Source of the DNA: Cutibacterium namnetense
Lineage (GTDB): Bacteria > Actinomycetota > Actinomycetes > Propionibacteriales > Propionibacteriaceae
Assembly (NCBI RefSeq): GCF_001642025.1
Contig: NZ_LWHO01000003.1
Location: 101,279-165,278 of the forward strand
DNA: 64,000 nucleotides
Reading direction: 5' to 3'
Shown here in pieces: positions 56,620 through 64,000 of this stretch. A program made the position numbers and the translations under genes. Numbering within the stretch: position 1 is the first letter of the stretch; each line of letters opens with the position of its first letter. The notes under the pieces are model-generated. The model was not told where the DNA came from and did not search any database. It saw only the letters and a program-made list of their open reading frames with translations.

Positions 56620-57250
56620 TCTGTCGGTCTACCTCGTCACCGATACCGCCCAGTGCGGCGGGCCTGACGAGGTCGTCGAGACGGTGCGCCGCGCCATCGC
56701 TGGTGGGGTGACCCTGGTTCAGTTTCGTGACCACGACTTGCCCGATGACGAGTTCGTCACGTTGGGGCGACGCGTCAGAGAGATCTGCGTGTCTGGCGGG
56801 GTGCCCCTCATCATTGATGACCGGGTGCACCTCGTTACCGAAATCGGGGCCGATGGCGCCCATATCGGGCAATCTGACATGCCGGTCGACCAGGCCCGTG
56901 CGATTCTGGGCGACGATCTGCTCATCGGCTTGTCTGCGCAAACCCCCGCCCATGTGGAGGCCGCCCTGTCCCATGGTCGTGACATCGTCGACTATCTGGG
57001 AGTTGGTGCCCTGCACGGCAGTGGAACTAAGCCTGAGGCTGGAGAGCTTGGCTTGGTTGGGATACGCGATGTCGTCGATGCCAGCCCATGGCCGGTATGT
57101 GTCATCGGTGGCGTGAGCGCATCCGATGCTCAAGACATAGCCCGGGTGGGATGTGATGGCCTCAGTGTCGTCTCGGCGATTTGCCGGAGCACCGACCCCC
57201 AGTCCAGAGCACGGGAACTCGCGGAGGCATGGCGCGCAGCGAAGAAATGA
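56600..57250 (+). CDS. thiE: Thiamine-phosphate synthase
   Basis: A 216-residue TIM barrel joining HMP-PP and thiazole-P. YLVTDTAQCGGPDEV at the N-terminus, GGVTLVQFRDHD near residue 36 (where the usual QxRxK Lys is a His), IDDRVHLVTEIGADGAHIGQSDMPVDQAR near residue 73, and YLGVGALHGSGTKPEA near residue 131 are present. The last segment is the phosphate-binding part. The ATG at 56600 lies within the end of thiM. Regulated by the riboswitch through thiM. Confidence 0.94.
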   Translation: MSRPKFDLSVYLVTDTAQCGGPDEVVETVRRAIAGGVTLVQFRDHDLPDDEFVTLGRRVREICVSGGVPLIIDDRVHLVTEIGADGAHIGQSDMPVDQARAILGDDLLIGLSAQTPAHVEAALSHGRDIVDYLGVGALHGSGTKPEAGELGLVGIRDVVDASPWPVCVIGGVSASDAQDIARVGCDGLSVVSAICRSTDPQSRARELAEAWRAAKK

Positions 57251-57371
57251 TGACCGGGTCCTGACATCGGGATGTGCACAAACGGCCATAGTCGCTGGCA
57301 TCTTGTTCAGATGAGCGGCCCTGGTGCGCAGCGTTCTGAATCAGGGGCGTGAGCACCCTAGGATGACCGCT

Positions 57372-58331
57372 ATGAGCACTTTTGACGCCACTCGTCGCGC
57401 CTCCAAAATATCCGTTGTTGGTGCTGGTTCAGTCGGTTCTTCACTGGCCTACGCTTGCCTCATCCGTGGATCGGCTGGCCTGGTATCCCTCTATGACATT
57501 GCCAAGGACAAGGTCGAGGCCGAGGTGGCGGATCTCGCCCACGGCACTCAGTTCACCCCGGCTTCGGTTATGGGCGGTGCTGACGTCCACGATACTGCTG
57601 ACTCTGACGTCGTCTTCATCACTGCTGGGGCCAGGCAGAAGCCGGGCCAGACTCGTCTGGACCTCGCTGGCGTCAACGCCAGCATTTTGCGCTCCCTTAT
57701 GCCGCAGCTCGTTGAGCAATCACCGAACGCCCTGTTCGTGCTGGTGACCAATCCGTGCGACGTTCTCACCGTCGTTGCCCAGCAGGCCACCGGGCTGCCC
57801 GCCAACCGTGTCTTCTCCACGGGCACGATGCTCGATACCTCTCGGCTGCGCTGGCTCATTCGTCAATGGGCCAATGTTGAGCAGCGTCACGTTCACGCCA
57901 CCATTGTGGGCGAGCATGGCGACTCGGAGTTCCCGCTGTGGTCGACGGCCAATATCTCCGGTGTGCCCATCCGCGACTGGACGGTCGACGGTAGCCGGGT
58001 GTTCACCGAGGAAGTGCTGGCTGACTTGGCCCACGAGGCGGCTTTCGCGGCCTACAAGATCATTGAGGGCAAGGGCGCTACGAACTACGCCATTGGCTTG
58101 ACCGGCGCACGTCTGGCTGAGGCTTTGCTTCGCCCCGGCCGTTCCGTCTTGCCGTTGTCGAGTGTCATGACGGACATGCACGGAATTTCGGGGGTGGCCT
58201 TATCGATGCCCTGCATCGTCTCCCGTGATGGCATTGAGGGGGTTGTCCCTGTCGCCATGGATACCGAGGAGATCGCTTCTCTCAGGGCTTCAGCAGAACG
58301 ACTGCGCGACACTTTGTCATCGATCGCATAA
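57372..58331 (+). CDS. ldh: L-lactate dehydrogenase
   Basis: A 319-residue NAD-dependent dehydrogenase reducing pyruvate to L-lactate. Rossmann motif [14 protein letters not shown] near residue 13, VTNPCDVLT near residue 122 and the catalytic His in [13 protein letters not shown] near residue 178 are present. The Arg of the substrate site lies in [10 protein letters not shown] near residue 84. Start chosen at the ATG at 57372 because AGGA lies 8 bases upstream; the ATG nine bases earlier is possible. It is 41 bp ahead of the malic enzyme gene. Confidence 0.94.
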   Translation: MSTFDATRRASKISVVGAGSVGSSLAYACLIRGSAGLVSLYDIAKDKVEAEVADLAHGTQFTPASVMGGADVHDTADSDVVFITAGARQKPGQTRLDLAGVNASILRSLMPQLVEQSPNALFVLVTNPCDVLTVVAQQATGLPANRVFSTGTMLDTSRLRWLIRQWANVEQRHVHATIVGEHGDSEFPLWSTANISGVPIRDWTVDGSRVFTEEVLADLAHEAAFAAYKIIEGKGATNYAIGLTGARLAEALLRPGRSVLPLSSVMTDMHGISGVALSMPCIVSRDGIEGVVPVAMDTEEIASLRASAERLRDTLSSIA

Positions 58332-58372
58332 CCTGATGAACATCTGTGCTGCTGACCGCATAAGCTAGGAGT

Positions 58373-60079
58373 ATGTCAGTTCCCTTTCAGTACGCGCACG
58401 ATGACGATGGAGGCCTTCTAAGGATTGCGGCCCGTGGCCAGGAGGTGTTGACGAACCCCCTGGCCAATCGGGGCACTGCCTTCACCATCGAGCAGCGGAA
58501 GGCGCTTGGTCTCACCGGCTTGCTGCCGTCGGGTGTCATGACGATCACCGATCAGCTTAAGCGGGTCTATGCGCAGTATTCGGCACAGCCTGATGACTTG
58601 GCCAAGTACCTGTACCTCAACCACATGCATGACCGCAATGAGGTGTTGTATTTCCGACTCCTTGCCGAGCATATTGAGGAGATGCTTCCGATCGTCTACA
58701 CGCCAACCATCGGCAAGGCGATTGAGGAGTACAGCCACTGGTACGACCGTCCGCGTGGTATCTACCTGTCTATCGACGATCCGGAAGACATGGAGCAGGC
58801 CCTCGCGCAACTGGGTCATGGTCCTGACGATGTCGACCTCATCGTAGCCACCGATGCGGAGGGCATTCTGGGTATCGGCGACCAAGGCGTCGGTGGCGTC
58901 GCGATCACGGTAGGAAAGCTAGCCGTATACACCGCGGCCGCAGGGATTCACCCCCACCGCGTACTCCCGGTCATTCTCGACGTCGGTACCGACAATATGG
59001 AACGCCTTAACGACGATGGTTATCTTGGGGTGCGCCACCCCCGCGTGCGCGGCGAACGTTACGACGAGTTCGTCCAGCAATATGTCGAGACCGCTCACCG
59101 GATGTTCCCTCACGCTCTACTGCACTGGGAGGATTTTGCGGCCGGCAATGCCACCCGGATTCTCAACAAATACCGCGACGACTACTGCACGTTTAATGAC
59201 GACATCCAGGGCACCGCAGCTGTCGTCGTCGCGGCGGTGCTGAGTGCCGTCAAATCATCGGGAATCCCGCTGAACGAGCATCGCATTGTCATCCATGGGG
59301 CGGGTTCGGCTGGTACCGGAATTGCCAACTTGCTGGTACAGCTTATGGTGAGCCAGGGTGCTGACGAAAAGATGGCTCGCTCTCATTTCTGGGGGCTTGG
59401 ATCACATGGACTGTTGCGCGAAGGTTTACGGCTGCGGGACTTTCAGCAACCTTTCGCTCGTAATAAAGAAGAGTTGGAAGGGTGGACCCTTGACACCCCC
59501 GACCAGTACACGCTCAGTGACGTGGTACGAAACGTTTACCCGACGATCCTTATCGGCTGCTCTGCCCAGCCTGGTTCGTTCACTGAGGACATCGTCAAGA
59601 TGATGGCTGCCCAGTGTGAGCGCCCGGTGATCATGCCGCTGTCGAACCCAACTCGTAAGGCCGAAGCCCTGCCATCCGACATTCTCGCGTGGACTGACGG
59701 ACGCGCTTTAGTTGCTACCGGTTCGCCGTTCAAGCCAGTCATGGTCAATGGCGTGACGTATCAGATTGCGCAGGCTAATAACGCGCTGGTCTTCCCAGGA
59801 ATCGGTTTGGGGACTATCGCTGTTCGGGCGTCCCGGGTTACTAGTGGCATGATCGCAGCTGCTGCTGAGGCGGTGGCGTTGCATATCGATACCCCCGTTG
59901 TGGGGGCCTCGCTGCTGCCGTCGATCAAGAGCCTGAGGCCCCTGTCGGCATCTGTGGCCATTGCTGTTGCTCAACAGGCGATGGAGGAGGGTGTGGCAGC
60001 CGAGGTCACGGACAATCCAGTTGAGAAGGTGTTCTCGGCAATGTGGCAACCGCGTTACCCGCGCATCGCGGTTGTCTGA
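58373..60079 (+). CDS. NAD(P)-dependent malic enzyme
   Basis: A 568-residue oxidative decarboxylase of malate to pyruvate, of the long (about 550-residue) class shared with malolactic enzymes. YTPTIGKAIEEYSHWYDRPRG near residue 104 carries the catalytic Tyr, and IGDQGVGGVAITVGKLAVYTAAAGI follows. HWEDFAAGNATRILNKYRDDYCTFNDDIQGTAAVV near residue 250 carries the metal ligands, and IHGAGSAGTGIANLL is the nucleotide fold. Its place right after ldh fits a pyruvate-lactate-malate node of a fermentative propionibacterium (inference). Confidence 0.95.
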   Translation: MSVPFQYAHDDDGGLLRIAARGQEVLTNPLANRGTAFTIEQRKALGLTGLLPSGVMTITDQLKRVYAQYSAQPDDLAKYLYLNHMHDRNEVLYFRLLAEHIEEMLPIVYTPTIGKAIEEYSHWYDRPRGIYLSIDDPEDMEQALAQLGHGPDDVDLIVATDAEGILGIGDQGVGGVAITVGKLAVYTAAAGIHPHRVLPVILDVGTDNMERLNDDGYLGVRHPRVRGERYDEFVQQYVETAHRMFPHALLHWEDFAAGNATRILNKYRDDYCTFNDDIQGTAAVVVAAVLSAVKSSGIPLNEHRIVIHGAGSAGTGIANLLVQLMVSQGADEKMARSHFWGLGSHGLLREGLRLRDFQQPFARNKEELEGWTLDTPDQYTLSDVVRNVYPTILIGCSAQPGSFTEDIVKMMAAQCERPVIMPLSNPTRKAEALPSDILAWTDGRALVATGSPFKPVMVNGVTYQIAQANNALVFPGIGLGTIAVRASRVTSGMIAAAAEAVALHIDTPVVGASLLPSIKSLRPLSASVAIAVAQQAMEEGVAAEVTDNPVEKVFSAMWQPRYPRIAVV

Positions 60080-60110
60080 TGCGTTGACGAAGGGGTTCGG
60101 CTGATGCCAT

Positions 60111-60149
60111 GCTCGCGCCTCATGCGCATGCCTCGTATGAGGCGCGAGC
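60111..60149. terminator. Bidirectional terminator between convergent genes
   Basis: 13-bp perfect stem GCTCGCGCCTCAT/ATGAGGCGCGAGC (60111-60123 and 60137-60149). It lies between the malic enzyme stop and the stop of the minus-strand gene. Confidence 0.8.
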
Positions 60150-60703
60150 TACGCCCTGATCGTTAATGCCGAAATGGGGGAGGACATCCCCGATCCGTGA
60201 GTGAGCATGACGGTGGCATCAGTTCGTGGGCAATCAATGGTGATCGTGCCGTGGACCTTGTGGCCTTGGGTTACGCCGCTGCCGAGAGAGCCTGTGGCAG
60301 GTCGGTTCGCCTGATGGATATCGGTTGACTCGTTCTCCATGATGAAGAAGGTGTAATCGGTCAGAGAACCTTTGGTGACCTCAATGGTCACTGTCAGGGT
60401 GACGGTGCTAGGCCCCCATTTCACATGGTCGATCGACCACCTTCCCTGGGTGTCGTCATCCTTCGAGGAGAAGGGCAGTGAAGAGGCGACTGCAGTGGCC
60501 GATGCGGGGATGGGCGTCGGGGTAGAAGACGCGGACGTCGCGACGGAAGATGGTGTCGGCGCGGCGGGGCTCGCGGGCTCGCTGGTGATTCGGCGTGCAA
60601 CGATGACCAGTGCGACGACGACCGCTGTCACAATGATGACGGCGATCCAGCCGCCGTGGCGCTTCGGCGGCTGGTACTGGTTAATGTCAGGCGGTTGGCT
60701 CAT
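60149..60703 (-). CDS. Membrane-anchored extracytoplasmic protein of unknown function
   Basis: A 184-residue protein: Pro/Gln-rich cytoplasmic N-terminus (SQPPDINQYQPPKRHGG), one transmembrane helix (WIAVIIVTAVVVALVIVA, about residues 18-36) and a Pro/Ser/Ala-rich linker. A C-terminal beta-rich domain of about 100 residues follows (WSIDHVKWGPSTVTLTVTIEV, GTITIDCPRTDATVMLTHGSG) and resembles the immunoglobulin-like DUF4352 type. The start at 60703 has an AGTGGAGCC site. The function is unknown. Confidence 0.7.
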   Translation of the reverse strand: MSQPPDINQYQPPKRHGGWIAVIIVTAVVVALVIVARRITSEPASPAAPTPSSVATSASSTPTPIPASATAVASSLPFSSKDDDTQGRWSIDHVKWGPSTVTLTVTIEVTKGSLTDYTFFIMENESTDIHQANRPATGSLGSGVTQGHKVHGTITIDCPRTDATVMLTHGSGMSSPISALTIRA

Positions 60704-60842
60704 GGTGGCTCCACTGTACGTTGTTGCGGGCGGCTGATGTTGTCCACAGCTTGGCGTCGATACGAGATGGCGCAAATGGGTGTTGTCCACAGATTCGAAA
60801 TTGCTTGGCGAATTTGGCGGGGTCGAGACGACAACTGGAGGT

Positions 60843-61865
60843 ATGACAGCACTACATTCCTCCACCACTGGTGACCGTGACCCGTTGACCGTCAGGACCG
60901 TCGAAGAAGCGGTGACCTTGGCACCGTACCTCTTGGGGTTCCAGCCTACTGAGAGCCTGCTCATTATCGTCGCCGACGACGGTGCTGCATGTCAGGGTTT
61001 CGTTGCCCGAGTCGATCTTGACGACCTCAAATCCGCTCTGGCAATGGATGCCTTCGCCTCACGAGTCGGCCCCTTGGCAGGGCGGGGTCGAACGGTTGTC
61101 TTAGCGTTCAGTGAAGATCAAGATCGCGGCATGGCGGCTCTAGCATCGGCCATCCAAGCGATGAAAGGCATGAATATTGGTGACGCTGCGTGGACTGACG
61201 GTGAGTATTGGCGCAGCATCTTCTGTGATGAACAGGGTTGTGGCGAGAACCACCACTTTGCTCCAGATCCGACTATTGCAGCCGAAGCGGTCTACCGCGG
61301 GCTGACCGTTCTGCCCAGTCGCACCAGTCTCGTTAAGACGCTCTCCGGTCCTGGGCGGGTGTGTGATCCAGATACCCGCAGATTCCTAGCCAATTCCCGA
61401 CGGCGGCTTTCCCGCAAGGATGACGACGCCGTGGCCGCGAGGTGTCGCGTCCTGTTCGAGTCTGACGATGAGATCAACGATGCGGTTGTGACGGAGCTAG
61501 CGGTTGCCGTCCAGCGTCCCGACGTAGCGCGCAGGCTGTGGGTGTCAATGGAACGGGCTGACGCGTCGCGCTGGCTCACGATATGGAGCCGAGCAGTCGA
61601 GATCATCCCAGATCGGATGGCGCCAGCCCCGCTGTCTCTTTGTGGGCTGGCGGGATGGTTGAACGGTGACGGGGCCGTGGCTGCGGTGTGCGCTCGCCGA
61701 TGCGAATTCATGGTGGGAACAGCCGATCTGCCAGCTGCGCTGGCAGCCATCGTCGACGCTTTCGTGCCGCCCAAGTTGTGGGACGTTATGGAGCATGACC
61801 CAACAGTGATCGCTCACCCACTTCTGGAGGAGCAGATGGGTGAGAAGCTCAATTTATCGGCGTAG
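60843..61865 (+). CDS. DUF4192 family protein
   Basis: A 340-residue actinobacterial protein with the DUF4192 hallmark near the N-terminus (EEAVTLAPYLLGFQPTESLLIIVADD), WTDGEYWRSIFCDEQGCG near residue 118 and the C-terminal LCGLAGWLNGDGAVA near residue 260. The family has no known role; it is soluble and conserved across actinobacteria. The ATG at 60843 follows GGAGG very closely, so the true start could differ by a few codons. Confidence 0.85.
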   Translation: MTALHSSTTGDRDPLTVRTVEEAVTLAPYLLGFQPTESLLIIVADDGAACQGFVARVDLDDLKSALAMDAFASRVGPLAGRGRTVVLAFSEDQDRGMAALASAIQAMKGMNIGDAAWTDGEYWRSIFCDEQGCGENHHFAPDPTIAAEAVYRGLTVLPSRTSLVKTLSGPGRVCDPDTRRFLANSRRRLSRKDDDAVAARCRVLFESDDEINDAVVTELAVAVQRPDVARRLWVSMERADASRWLTIWSRAVEIIPDRMAPAPLSLCGLAGWLNGDGAVAAVCARRCEFMVGTADLPAALAAIVDAFVPPKLWDVMEHDPTVIAHPLLEEQMGEKLNLSA

Positions 61866-62179
61866 CGACGGCAGCTACCCTCGGGTACCGACGAGGCGGC
61901 GGAGGAGACAGATGGGCGAGTCTGAGCCAGCGAGAAATGATCGTTGCGGCAATGGTGATGTAGACCCGGGTCGTCGTCGAGAACGCATCGGCAGCGGTCC
62001 CAGGGCGCCGGCGGTTGGGAGGCGAAAGCGGTGCTCGTGCCCTTACCGTGCTCTTGTCCAACGACTGTCCACGAGGGGCACTGGGAGCTCTGACGTTAGG
62101 TGTGGGGCGGCTTCGCTAGACTCAAGCCCGTATGTGTCGCGGGTCTGGCTAGACCCGTAGTGGATCCGAGAGGTATGAC
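61866..62179. other. Gap upstream of leuS
   Basis: About 310 bp without a convincing gene. A perfect hairpin CGGGTCT/AGACCCG (62140-62157) lies just before the leuS ribosome-binding site and could influence its translation. I do not see the conserved T-box bulge. Confidence 0.4.
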
Positions 62180-64000
62180 GTGAGCGACCAAGTGCGTGAG
62201 ACGACGGGCTACGACGCAGTCGCAGCCCAAGAGAAGTGGTCCAAGTATTGGGAGGAGCACCGCACCTTCGCCTCCCACGACGACGGCTCCCAAGAGCGTC
62301 GCTACGTGCTTGACATGTTCGCCTACCCCTCCGGCGACCTTCACATGGGGCATGCTGAGGCGTTCGCCATTGGCGATGTGCTGGCCCGCTACTGGCGACT
62401 GCGTGGTTTCGATGTCCTGCACCCGGTGGGTTGGGACTCCTTCGGTCTGCCGGCTGAGAACGCCGCAATCAAGCATGGGACCCATCCTGCGGAATGGACC
62501 TACCGCAATATCGACACGCAGGCGGCCTCTTTTAAGCGATATGCGGTCTCCTTTGACTGGTCGATGAGGCTGCACACCTCCGACGAGGAGTACTACCGCT
62601 GGACCCAGTGGCTGTTTAACCGTTTCTTTGAAAAAGGATTGGCCTACCGCAAAGACTCCTGGGCTAATTGGTGTCCCAACGACCAGACGGTGCTCGCCAA
62701 CGAGCAGGTCAAAGATGGGTGCTGCGAGCGCTGTGGTGCTGTGGTCACCAAGCGTCAGCTCAACCAGTGGTATTTCGGCATCACTGACTACGCTCAGCGC
62801 CTGCTCGACGATATGGACCAGATCGAGGGCAAATGGCCCGAGCGCGTGCTATCGATGCAGCGCAACTGGATCGGTCGTTCTGAGGGCGCCTATGTGGATT
62901 TCACGATTGACGGCCGTAACGAGCCAGTGAGGGTTTTCACCACCCGTCCGGACACCTTGTACGGAGCCACCTTCATGGTCGTGGCTCCTGACTCGGCCCT
63001 GGCTCAGGAGATCGTCTCCGATGCGGCACGACCAGCCTTCGAAACCTACCTTGATGAGGTCAAGAAGAAGACCGAGATTGAGCGACAGGCCACAGATCAC
63101 GAGAAGACCGGTGTGCCCCTTGGGGTTGAGGCCACTAACCCTGTCAATGGAGCCAAGGTTCCGGTGTGGGCTGGTGACTATGTGCTGGCGGACTACGGGA
63201 CGGGTGCTGTCATGGCTGTGCCCGCCCACGACCAGCGCGACCTCGACTTCGCCCGCGCATATGGCATTGATGTCATCCCGGTCATCGACACTGGCGAGGC
63301 CGATCCTCGCGAGTCTGGGATCGCCACGACCGGTGATGGCGCTTACCAGAATTCTGGATTCCTCGATGGCATCACCACTAAGGCTGAGGCCATCGCGAAG
63401 ATGTGTGAGTTCCTTAGTGAGAAGGAGATCGGTGAGCCGACAATCACCTACCGGCTGCGCGACTGGTTGCTGAGCCGTCAGCGCTTCTGGGGGTGCCCTA
63501 TCCCGATTATTCACTGTGACTCCTGCGGCGACGTCCCGGTCCCTGACGATCAGCTGCCGGTCAAACTGCCTGATCTGCGTGGTGCCGAACTCGCCCCCAA
63601 GGGAACGTCACCGCTGGCCGGCGAAGAGGCCAGTGAATGGCGTGCGGTTGCTTGCCCGTCGTGTGGGGGAGCTGCCCAGCGCGACACCGACACTATGGAC
63701 ACCTTCGTGGACTCGTCGTGGTACTTCATGCGCTACTGCTCTCCGCACTATGAAGAAGGCCCATTTGACGTGGAGGCAGTTCGTCGTTGGATGCCGGTGG
63801 CCCAATACATCGGTGGCGTCGAGCATGCCACCATGCACCTGCTGTACTCCCGGTTCTTCACCAAGGTGCTGTATGACCTCGGTATGGTCGACTTCACCGA
63901 GCCTTTCGAACGGCTCATGAACCAAGGCCAGGTCATCAATGAGGGCCGAGCAATGTCGAAGTCGCTGGGCAACGGTGTGGACCTCGGCAAGCAGATCGAC
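62180..64000 (+). CDS. leuS: Leucyl-tRNA synthetase (3' partial)
   Basis: The frame is open from GTG 62180 to the end of the window (607 codons, no stop). The HIGH-type motif is HMGH at residues 55-58 in [27 protein letters not shown] and a zinc-type CCERCG follow near residue 175. The editing domain shows [19 protein letters not shown] and [15 protein letters not shown], then [16 protein letters not shown]. The KMSKS loop reads AMSKS (residues 591-595), Ala in place of the first Lys. A GAGAGG site precedes the GTG. The C-terminal anticodon-binding domain lies beyond the window. Confidence 0.96.
   Translation, partial: MSDQVRETTGYDAVAAQEKWSKYWEEHRTFASHDDGSQERRYVLDMFAYPSGDLHMGHAEAFAIGDVLARYWRLRGFDVLHPVGWDSFGLPAENAAIKHGTHPAEWTYRNIDTQAASFKRYAVSFDWSMRLHTSDEEYYRWTQWLFNRFFEKGLAYRKDSWANWCPNDQTVLANEQVKDGCCERCGAVVTKRQLNQWYFGITDYAQRLLDDMDQIEGKWPERVLSMQRNWIGRSEGAYVDFTIDGRNEPVRVFTTRPDTLYGATFMVVAPDSALAQEIVSDAARPAFETYLDEVKKKTEIERQATDHEKTGVPLGVEATNPVNGAKVPVWAGDYVLADYGTGAVMAVPAHDQRDLDFARAYGIDVIPVIDTGEADPRESGIATTGDGAYQNSGFLDGITTKAEAIAKMCEFLSEKEIGEPTITYRLRDWLLSRQRFWGCPIPIIHCDSCGDVPVPDDQLPVKLPDLRGAELAPKGTSPLAGEEASEWRAVACPSCGGAAQRDTDTMDTFVDSSWYFMRYCSPHYEEGPFDVEAVRRWMPVAQYIGGVEHATMHLLYSRFFTKVLYDLGMVDFTEPFERLMNQGQVINEGRAMSKSLGNGVDLGKQID

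Noticed and set aside
62095-62179. A T-box riboswitch before leuS
   Set aside because: There is a hairpin, but I could not find the conserved T-box bulge sequence or a convincing specifier loop.

Overview
The window is a 64 kb piece of a high-GC (about 60%) actinobacterial chromosome, most likely a Cutibacterium (formerly Propionibacterium) close to C. acnes. This rests on the gene content and order: rapZ-yvcK-whiA behind uvrC, gap-pgk-tpiA-secG, rbpA followed by folC and a DUF4233 membrane protein, the paired radical-SAM/DUF2344 genes before an RNase E/G with a long basic-acidic N-terminus, rplU-rpmA, obgE-proB-proA-nadD-rsfS. A mycothiol-dependent-isomerase-like enzyme and an Ltp lipoprotein agree. 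The species name is inference.

Layout. 1-7 kb: end of a TerC protein, an MBL hydrolase, a mycothiol-type enzyme, uvrA, a Rieske lipoprotein and a histidine phosphatase. 7-12 kb: uvrC and the rapZ-yvcK-whiA regulatory cluster. 12-16 kb: glycolytic gap, pgk, tpiA, then secG and rbpA. 16-25 kb: folC, ndk, the radical-SAM pair, RNase E/G with a structured leader, rplU-rpmA. 25-28 kb: a TetR regulator with a large nested palindrome and its MFS exporter. 28-34 kb: obgE, proBA, nadD (translationally coupled to a 40-residue membrane peptide), rsfS and a second histidine phosphatase.

34.3-48.5 kb is an accessory island that starts at a tandem pair of identical tRNA-Ala(GGC) genes. Intact defence or addiction genes sit among wreckage: a YefM/YoeB toxin-antitoxin pair, an Ltp-type lipoprotein (a family that includes a phage superinfection-exclusion protein), an Abi_2/AbiF HEPN protein with a probable upstream non-coding RNA, and a complete-looking Type I restriction-modification operon. 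Its hsdS carries both a 12-bp in-frame repeat in the spacer helix and a poly-A frameshift. The wreckage includes a frameshifted flavin reductase, an M23 peptidase, a phage-type primase and a KilAC antirepressor, plus an IS630-like fragment. All the frameshifts I recognised lie in this island.

48.7-55.4 kb is a catabolic operon with a divergent SorC-type regulator. It encodes a phosphotriesterase-like hydrolase, a 3-keto-gulonate-6-P decarboxylase homologue, pentulose-5-P 3- and 4-epimerase homologues, a PfkB kinase and an MFS transporter. The logic is that of L-ascorbate/keto-gulonate use, but without the PTS and without UlaG. 55.7-57.3 kb is a TPP riboswitch with thiM-thiE. 57.4-60.1 kb holds L-lactate dehydrogenase and malic enzyme. 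The window ends with a TM-anchored protein, a DUF4192 protein and the first 607 codons of leuS.

The most interesting item is the AbiF gene with its candidate RNA partner near 40.67 kb, followed by the doubly variable hsdS and the non-canonical ascorbate-like operon.
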